Origin: Eubacterium sp. UBA5416
GTDB taxonomy: Bacteria > Bacillota > Clostridia > Lachnospirales > Lachnospiraceae
Direction: 5' to 3'
NCBI GenBank assembly: GCA_002409525.1
Contig: DHNM01000037.1
Coordinates: forward strand, 1,151 to 14,281
DNA length: 13,131 bases
Shown: piece after piece, positions 7,937 through 13,131 of the stretch
Numbering within the stretch: position 1 is the first letter of the stretch
Layout: every line of letters starts with the position of its first letter
The notes under the pieces: model-generated
What the model saw: the letters and a program-made list of their open reading frames with translations, nothing else
Database searches by the model: none
Told to the model about the DNA's origin: nothing
Made by a program: the position numbers and the translations under genes

Positions 7937-9859
7937 ATGAAATTTTGTCGTATCATATCAATCATGTCCCTTTTGAGTGTTAGTTTGGCGTTCGCTCCAA
8001 TAACAACTAACGCAGCATCCGTGGATCAGATTCCTAATTCACAGAAAATAGAGAAGGCTTATGATCAGTCTTTCTTATCAACCACAGGCTATGCAGCTGC
8101 AGGTGTTCATGATCGAAGTGAATATATCGGAACCCCTTACTACCGCACAGTGGGCAGCCCCAGAGAATTTCTACAGGCAATCAAAGATGCAGAAGTCGGA
8201 AAAGTAAAAGCAATTGAAATTACAGAAGACCTGAACATGGGATGGAAGGCAATCGCGCTTTCATCTGAGGAACAAAAACAGTACAGCATGATACGAAAAG
8301 GTGCATCTCCATCCACCTCACTCACAAACCCACTAATTATTGAATCCGGTGTCTCTGAGATAAAAATTAATAACATGGATGGTCTGACTATTTTTTCAAC
8401 AACCGGAAAGACAATTAAGCACACCGAAATCAACATTCAGAATTCTTCCAACGATGTGGTCATTCGCAATCTCAATTTCGATGGTATGTGGCAATGGGAT
8501 GATTCCGGAAAGCACAAAGAAGTCGGATGGGGCTTCATACAAGTCAACGGAGGAACCAATGTCTGGATTGATCACTGTAAATTCTCCATCGCGGCAGACG
8601 GAATTATCGACTTGAAGAACGGCGGGACAGATGTAACTTTATCATGGAACGAATTTGGTCTTCCCGCAGACAGGGATCCTAATACTGACAGTTCGATTTA
8701 CCAATCTGTACACTTTATGGAAAATCAATACCAGGCGGGAACTCTGCCGGACTCAAGCCTCTATCGGCAAATGCGTTCGGACGGAGCTACAATAAATGAT
8801 ATCATGGCTTATACGGCTTTTCATTCAAAGGTACATCTGGCTGGTTCAGGCGATAAGGACTATGTAGACTATATCCGCTCAAACGGAGAAGTTGTTCATG
8901 ATGCGAATTCAAATATTCGACTCACTATGGCATATAACCATTACACAAACGTTGCTCAGCGTCTGCCGATGATCCGTCAGGGTACAGGGCATATCTTTAA
9001 TAACTATTTTGATAATTCCTCTCATCAGGAAATCCTGGACAGTGTTGAAGCCATCGCCAAGAATGCAAAATATGTATTATCCCGGGGAATTAACTCCAGA
9101 AATGGTGCCAGTATCGCCGGTGATACGAATGTATATCAGGCTTTCCGTGAGCCACTGACTGGTGCAGAGCGCCAGGGTGATGATACAGAAAACATGAACG
9201 CACCCTGGGACTATCTCTTTCAGAATGCACAGAATCATTTTCTTCTTGTCAACTCAAAGGTAACAAACCCTGATGGTGAGACTTACATTGGAAGCAGCTG
9301 GGACAATAACGGTGATAACCCGCTGGCGGCCGGAATCACATGGGATGACAAATCAACAATAGGAAGCTGGGCATGGTCCTCCTCTATCACGGGACAGGAA
9401 AACATGGACAAGGAAAACCCTCCGAAGGAACCATTTACATTTACATATGATTATGACGAAAAGCTGCCTTATGAATACCAGACAGTACCACTAGATGATG
9501 TCATCACAGTTGTGAATGACCACTCTGGTTTTGGAAAAATTGATATGTCTGCAGAGCAATGGCTGAAAACTGAATATCAGGCTGACCCTGAAGAATCGTT
9601 AAAAGCTCTTGTTGAACAATACAAAAATAATGGGGCTCTCGATAAGGTATTAGCCGATCAGCTTTTATACCGAATATCCGTGATCCATCACCTAGAAGAA
9701 CAGCAGCAATATTCAACAGCAATTAATTACCTGCATGATTTTAAGAATTATATCAGTGATCCTTCTGTCATGCAAAGCGGACTGATCACAAAAGATGCCA
9801 TGAATTCTATCAATAAGCAGGCAGAAAATTGGATTGACAGACTCCAAAATCAGAATTAA
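7937..9859 (+). CDS. Secreted pectate lyase (PL1) with C-terminal FIMAH-like domain
   Basis: 640 aa. Residues 1-27 are a Sec signal peptide with a probable cut after TNAA. Residues about 65-440 form a PL1 (Pec_lyase_C) parallel beta-helix. Signature motifs are VWIDHCKFS (209-217, the vWiDH box) and QRLPMIR (341-347, the RxPxxR motif with R342 and R347), so the catalytic arginine region is intact. It should cleave de-esterified homogalacturonan outside the cell by calcium-dependent beta-elimination. After a short tryptophan-rich stretch, residues 554-637 form a helical domain with the pattern LVEQYKNNGAL...LADQLLYRI...AINYLHDFKNYI, resembling the FIMAH domain attached to various secreted carbohydrate enzymes; its role is not known to me. 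No sorting signal is visible. The gene diverges from the PL1-CE8 gene, with its own promoter and a GAAGG ribosome binding site 9 bases upstream, and is followed by the GxGYxYP gene. Confidence 0.93.
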   Translation: MKFCRIISIMSLLSVSLAFAPITTNAASVDQIPNSQKIEKAYDQSFLSTTGYAAAGVHDRSEYIGTPYYRTVGSPREFLQAIKDAEVGKVKAIEITEDLNMGWKAIALSSEEQKQYSMIRKGASPSTSLTNPLIIESGVSEIKINNMDGLTIFSTTGKTIKHTEINIQNSSNDVVIRNLNFDGMWQWDDSGKHKEVGWGFIQVNGGTNVWIDHCKFSIAADGIIDLKNGGTDVTLSWNEFGLPADRDPNTDSSIYQSVHFMENQYQAGTLPDSSLYRQMRSDGATINDIMAYTAFHSKVHLAGSGDKDYVDYIRSNGEVVHDANSNIRLTMAYNHYTNVAQRLPMIRQGTGHIFNNYFDNSSHQEILDSVEAIAKNAKYVLSRGINSRNGASIAGDTNVYQAFREPLTGAERQGDDTENMNAPWDYLFQNAQNHFLLVNSKVTNPDGETYIGSSWDNNGDNPLAAGITWDDKSTIGSWAWSSSITGQENMDKENPPKEPFTFTYDYDEKLPYEYQTVPLDDVITVVNDHSGFGKIDMSAEQWLKTEYQADPEESLKALVEQYKNNGALDKVLADQLLYRISVIHHLEEQQQYSTAINYLHDFKNYISDPSVMQSGLITKDAMNSINKQAENWIDRLQNQN

Positions 9860-9866
9860 TTGTCGA

Positions 9867-9894
9867 AAAATGTAAATATAATTTTATACATTTT
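9867..9894 (+). terminator. Weak AT-only hairpin after the pectate lyase gene
   Basis: AAAATGTA (9867-9874) and TACATTTT (9887-9894) can pair around a 12-base loop, just beyond the lyase stop codon. The stem has one G-C pair per arm and no clean T-run follows (TTTTCACTCTTTATC), so it may be only a weak terminator. Confidence 0.3.
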
Positions 9895-9902
9895 CACTCT
9901 TT

Positions 9903-9922
9903 ATCATTGAAATCAAAATGAT
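9903..9922. promoter_or_regulatory. Inverted repeat over the -35 box of the GxGYxYP gene
   Basis: ATCATT (9903-9908) and AATGAT (9917-9922) flank an 8-base centre and overlap the TTGAAA -35 element at 9907-9912. The position suits a regulator binding site, but in such AT-rich DNA a 6-bp repeat can arise by chance. Confidence 0.3.
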
Positions 9923-9935
9923 TTATAAATATAAT
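9907..9935 (+). promoter_or_regulatory. Sigma-A promoter of the GxGYxYP gene
   Basis: TTGAAA (9907-9912) and a perfect TATAAT (9930-9935) are 17 bases apart. Transcription would start near 9942. A second TATAAT at 9941-9946 has no matched -35 box. The gene can therefore be expressed independently of the pectate lyase gene 108 bases upstream. Confidence 0.7.
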
Positions 9936-9967
9936 AAAATTATAATTTCTTCAAAGGGGTGAAAAGT

Positions 9968-12025
9968 ATGAAATTTAAAAAGGTAACTCGTGTATTGGCC
10001 ATCGTACTTGCTATGGTGATGCCCTGCAGTACGGTAAGTGCATCTTCTACCGAGAGGTGCGTATTCCCTGAAACCGTCACATGGCCAAGGGACCAGCAGC
10101 TTCCAACTTTTTCAAAGGCCCGGCATCTGGATGTTGCCGATATCTATGATGAACCCGGGGATGTGAAACTGCTCATGGCGACCATGCAGGGAATTGTCAA
10201 CCGGAAACAACCAAGAATCTATCTTCTTGAAAATGAAGAAGAAGGACGCAAAACCTGGCTCAACGATTTGAAGGTTCCCTACGTAACTCATAAGAACTAC
10301 TGGAATATTGTCAAAAAGTATAAGCATGAAATCAAAGGCATGGTCATCTATGATCCGGATGTACCGGATTCCATCAATGTTGCAACCACGTTGGCAGGTA
10401 TTAAAGATGCCGTGGTTGTGAGCCCGGAGCTGGCAGATCAATTGCAGAAATGGCCCTACAGATTACATATCGTCGATGACTTGCGGGGTAGATTCAAAGA
10501 TAAGATGGACGCTTATACCTGGCAGTATGAGAACCTGTGCTCCCAAACTACACATAGAATGCTGGTAGGTTTAAGTCCTGATACCTCCATAAAAATACCC
10601 GGAGGAATTCCGGACTCATTCACCACCATTGACGCAGATACGACGGGAGAACGTGATTCAAAAAACCGGCAGATTTACACTTATGATCTTTCCTCTTATC
10701 TGGGTGATGAAAGTGTATATCTCCGCTTTGATGATGCATTTCCAGAGGACGGATGGGGGCCGGCTGTTCATGAAGTCACAGTGGAAGCTGATGGACAAGT
10801 CATTGCCCGCTTTGTACCGGGAACAGAGGAAGAAGAACCCTTCATCCATGACAGACAAGAATCACAGGTTTCAGATGAGCAGGGCGGTCACAGGTTTGCA
10901 GACAACGGCAGATACTTTGTCTACAAATTCAATCCTCCTGAAGGTACTGATAATCTCACTGTTTCTATTGATATGTGGAATCAGTTTAAACTTTCCGCAG
11001 GCAGCGTGGAACCTCTTTCCGCAGATACCAAAGAACCCTTTGGATATCTGAGAGATTATGCGGTCGCCAACAAAGCGATGGTTTTCTGGTTAGATTCTAA
11101 TGTGCCGGAACAATTAGAATTATTTGAAAAGATATTATCAGATGTAGACTCAGGGACTCCTTATCTTGGATGGTTTGACAACGATGTAGCCGGAGAATTC
11201 AGCTCCGTAGAAGTGGTATCAAAACACGGTGTTTATGTCCTTGCTGCTGACTGGTTTACCAATCTGACTGTATTCTCCGGCACCAGACCAAAAAACTACA
11301 CACAGCAAAAGATTAAAACACCAGAACTTGATAACAAAATATATGTAACCTACACCTTCAGTGAAGGCGACAATCTCCAGTATAATCAACATAGGATGCG
11401 TAATCTGTGGGATGATCCGAACCGCGGAAAAGTCCCGATCAACTGGACCTCAAGTCCTCTTCTGTATGACGCGGCACCTGCTATGCTAAATTATTATCAG
11501 AAAACTGCTACAGCTAACGATCAGCTCATCGCAGGTCCGTCTGGCGGCGGGTACCTTTACCCTGATGCATGGCCGATCGAGACGTTTCCTGATTTTTTGG
11601 AAAAAACCTACCCTTATCTTTCAAAAACCGGTATGACTGTTCCATATATACTGAACAGAATCCAAAGCAAAGATGTTCCACTCAGTGATGAAAAAGCTGC
11701 CGCTTATGAAAAATATTATGACCCAAAAGGTTTATTTTTAAGCTGGGAAAATGATTCAAAGGTTGAGATTTTAAACGATAGTCTTCCAGTTTCGACAATG
11801 GCCGGAATCAGCAGTGTAAAGGACGGACAGACAGTCTTAGAAAAGGCAAAAGAAAATTGGGACGGATCCTCACCGTTGTTTATTTCTCTGGGGATTCTCG
11901 CCTGGAATATGACTCCTTCTGATCTTGTAACTCTTACAGAATCACTCGGAGATGAATATGAGACAGTTCTTGCCGATCAGTATTTCTCACTGATCAGAGA
12001 AGCTAATTCGCTTCCTAAAAAATAG
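9968..12025 (+). CDS. Secreted GxGYxYP-family putative glycoside hydrolase
   Basis: 685 aa from ATG 9968. Residues 1-25 are a Sec signal peptide (likely cut after VSA); the cysteine at 20 does not form a lipobox. The family signature GxGYxYP is exact in GPSGGGYLYPDAWP (526-532), which places it in the GxGYxYP family (PF14323/PF16216 type), described as putative glycoside hydrolases with no activity known to me. Residues 50-205 resemble the N-terminal region, with a VKLLMATMQGIVNRKQPRIYL segment. Residues about 227-345 look like an inserted beta-sandwich, possibly carbohydrate-binding. The C-terminal part (370-680) is the catalytic-like domain. AAGGGG at 9954-9959 sits 8 bases before ATG 9968; an in-frame GTG at 9959 lies inside that site and is rejected. 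The promoter is its own and the gene ends at a bidirectional terminator. Position beside two pectinase genes suggests action on a pectin component; this is inference. Confidence 0.85.
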   Translation: MKFKKVTRVLAIVLAMVMPCSTVSASSTERCVFPETVTWPRDQQLPTFSKARHLDVADIYDEPGDVKLLMATMQGIVNRKQPRIYLLENEEEGRKTWLNDLKVPYVTHKNYWNIVKKYKHEIKGMVIYDPDVPDSINVATTLAGIKDAVVVSPELADQLQKWPYRLHIVDDLRGRFKDKMDAYTWQYENLCSQTTHRMLVGLSPDTSIKIPGGIPDSFTTIDADTTGERDSKNRQIYTYDLSSYLGDESVYLRFDDAFPEDGWGPAVHEVTVEADGQVIARFVPGTEEEEPFIHDRQESQVSDEQGGHRFADNGRYFVYKFNPPEGTDNLTVSIDMWNQFKLSAGSVEPLSADTKEPFGYLRDYAVANKAMVFWLDSNVPEQLELFEKILSDVDSGTPYLGWFDNDVAGEFSSVEVVSKHGVYVLAADWFTNLTVFSGTRPKNYTQQKIKTPELDNKIYVTYTFSEGDNLQYNQHRMRNLWDDPNRGKVPINWTSSPLLYDAAPAMLNYYQKTATANDQLIAGPSGGGYLYPDAWPIETFPDFLEKTYPYLSKTGMTVPYILNRIQSKDVPLSDEKAAAYEKYYDPKGLFLSWENDSKVEILNDSLPVSTMAGISSVKDGQTVLEKAKENWDGSSPLFISLGILAWNMTPSDLVTLTESLGDEYETVLADQYFSLIREANSLPKK

Positions 12026-12045
12026 TTATCATCTCAAAATATGAG

Positions 12046-12081
12046 GAAGAGCTAAGAATTCAGTTATGTTCTTAGCTCTTC
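12046..12081. terminator. Bidirectional intrinsic terminator
   Basis: A perfect 13-bp stem, GAAGAGCTAAGAA (12046-12058) with its complement at 12069-12081, and a 10-base loop. On the plus strand it is followed by AAAATTTTCTTT and on the minus strand by CTCATATTTT. It lies 20 bases after the GxGYxYP stop codon and 10 bases after the stop codon of the converging GH43-type gene, so it can serve both. Confidence 0.85.
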
Positions 12082-12091
12082 AAAATTTTCT

Positions 12092-13131
12092 TTAAATTGA
12101 TTCTTTCCCCAAAATCGAAACTTCAGGAATTCCGATAACTGATTTATCTTCAGGAACGTTTACCGTGAATCGTATTGCTTTTACATTCTCCGTGTTGAAT
12201 TCTGCGCGTAAACCCGCTCCGCGCACCACATCCAGGAGAATTGTTTCGCCGTCTTTTTCTTCCTGAACAAGATCGGTTTTCTCATTTATCTCTAAATCTG
12301 GGATTGTAAATGTTCTGGTTCGCCCGTCATCCTCGCAGATCAGTTCTATATCTGTGACATTTTCAAAATACCGACCTTTATCGCTGGAATTATAGAACAT
12401 AATCCCACCGGCATTCACAGGTTCATTCATTGACAGCAGGAAAGTAGAATCCCGCGTGATAAGGGTTTCCCTGATATACTGATCGTTAAACCCCTTTGAG
12501 ACCTCATTGTTTATGGACAATAATCCATCGGTCATGTAGTCTGGCGAACTGTTATCTGCCAGCTGTCCCTTCTCAAGCTGCAGAGACATACAGTTTGGAT
12601 TGACCACGGTGTATTCCTTATTTATACCAAAGGTAGGCTGTTTTGATTTTGTCGGTCCGTTGACATAGAGCACATCAAGGTCTTCATTATTTTTGTCCTT
12701 TATCGTCACCCAGCGGCACTCGTCCAGCTGAAGATGTCTGCCTGCATCCGCATTTCCATATTGATTGTGGGCATGATAGGCAATAAATAATTCCTCTTTC
12801 CCGCCGACATTGGCAGTAACGAATGAATGATGTCCGGGACCGGATATTGATTTGTTTTCTCCGAGATCAGCGTTGAGCAGTGGCCCATTCTCATTTTCAT
12901 CCAGTTTCCGAAAAGGTCCCATGGGACTCTCTGCGACAGCCTGTATGACACTGTACGCATTCTGAGTATATGATCCCATTGAAAATGAAAGATAATACAG
13001 CCCGTTATGTTTAATCATGAATGGGCCTTCATTACACTCGTTTGCGTTTAGCTCGTAGTCGAATTTCTCTACTTCCTCACCATTACTTGCAGCAACCCAG
13101 TCTTCCACCGTATAATAAGACGCACGGGACA
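12092..13131 (-). CDS. GH43-type glycosidase with C-terminal galactose-binding-like domain (5' end beyond window)
   Basis: The C-terminal 345 residues of a gene whose frame stays open through the right edge, so the GTG at 13108 is not its start. Visible residues 1 to about 160 are the end of a five-bladed beta-propeller. NEGPFMIKHNGLYYLSFS (about 33-50) carries the glutamate (about 34) that serves as general acid in GH43, and GPGHHSFV (about 97-104) carries the conserved histidine. The other catalytic acids expected upstream are missing only because of the window edge. Residues about 195-340 form a beta-rich domain (segments NAGGIMFYNSSDKGRYF and IRFTVNVPEDKSVIGIPEVS) like discoidin or galactose-binding domains. 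GH43 enzymes mostly hydrolyse alpha-L-arabinofuranosides, beta-xylosides or galactans, so removal of pectin side chains is a reasonable inference; substrate and secretion cannot be read here. It converges with the GxGYxYP gene on a shared terminator. Confidence 0.85.
   Translation of the reverse strand, partial: SRASYYTVEDWVAASNGEEVEKFDYELNANECNEGPFMIKHNGLYYLSFSMGSYTQNAYSVIQAVAESPMGPFRKLDENENGPLLNADLGENKSISGPGHHSFVTANVGGKEELFIAYHAHNQYGNADAGRHLQLDECRWVTIKDKNNEDLDVLYVNGPTKSKQPTFGINKEYTVVNPNCMSLQLEKGQLADNSSPDYMTDGLLSINNEVSKGFNDQYIRETLITRDSTFLLSMNEPVNAGGIMFYNSSDKGRYFENVTDIELICEDDGRTRTFTIPDLEINEKTDLVQEEKDGETILLDVVRGAGLRAEFNTENVKAIRFTVNVPEDKSVIGIPEVSILGKESI

Noticed and set aside
10629..11051. A 140-codon plus-strand open frame inside the GxGYxYP gene
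   Set aside because: It is an alternative frame of a well-supported signal-peptide-to-motif protein, with low-complexity content and no ribosome binding site.
13106..13108. GTG as the start of the GH43-type gene
   Set aside because: The frame remains open to the window edge (residues SRASYYT before it) and a GH43 propeller needs a much longer N-terminal part.
1..13131. Mobile elements, CRISPR arrays, tRNA or rRNA genes
   Set aside because: No transposase motifs, terminal inverted repeats with target duplications, regularly spaced repeats or tRNA/rRNA-like sequences were seen.

Overview
This window looks like part of a pectin-degradation locus from a Gram-positive, Clostridia-type bacterium, probably Lachnospiraceae-like and from a gut or rumen habitat. 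The reasons are the moderate-to-low GC, the AT-rich intergenic regions with near-consensus sigma-A promoters, strong GGAGG-type ribosome binding sites, Sec signal peptides without outer-membrane or SusC/SusD genes, and a YesM/YesN-type two-component system. The genus assignment is inference; no rRNA or other marker gene is present.

Layout from left to right: (1) a response regulator gene, minus strand, cut off by the left edge (1-744); (2) its partner YesM-type sensor histidine kinase, minus strand (760-2535), separated from the regulator by only 15 bases that include a run of eight G; (3) a 150-base gap holding a perfect 12-bp hairpin and a likely kinase promoter; (4) a giant secreted enzyme, minus strand (2690-7654, about 1654 aa), with an N-terminal PL1-type pectate lyase, several Ig/FN3/concanavalin-like modules and a C-terminal CE8 pectin methylesterase; (5) a 282-base divergent control region with a near-perfect sigma-A promoter for each flanking gene and a 14-bp palindrome at the predicted start of transcription of the giant gene; (6) a second secreted PL1 pectate lyase with a C-terminal FIMAH-like helical domain, plus strand (7937-9859); (7) a secreted GxGYxYP-family putative glycoside hydrolase, plus strand (9968-12025), with its own promoter; (8) a bidirectional terminator; and (9) the 3' part of a GH43-type glycosidase with a C-terminal galactose-binding-like domain, minus strand, cut off by the right edge.

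How the genes fit together (inference): the kinase would sense a pectin-derived or related signal outside the cell, and the regulator would control the neighbouring enzyme genes. Methylesterase and lyase joined in one chain could de-esterify and cut homogalacturonan in sequence. The second PL1 adds endo-lyase activity. The GH43 enzyme could trim arabinan- or xylose-containing side chains. The GxGYxYP protein is a family of uncertain chemistry, and its place here links it to pectin. No transporter, intracellular uronate enzyme, cell-wall anchor, mobile element, CRISPR array, tRNA or rRNA was seen.
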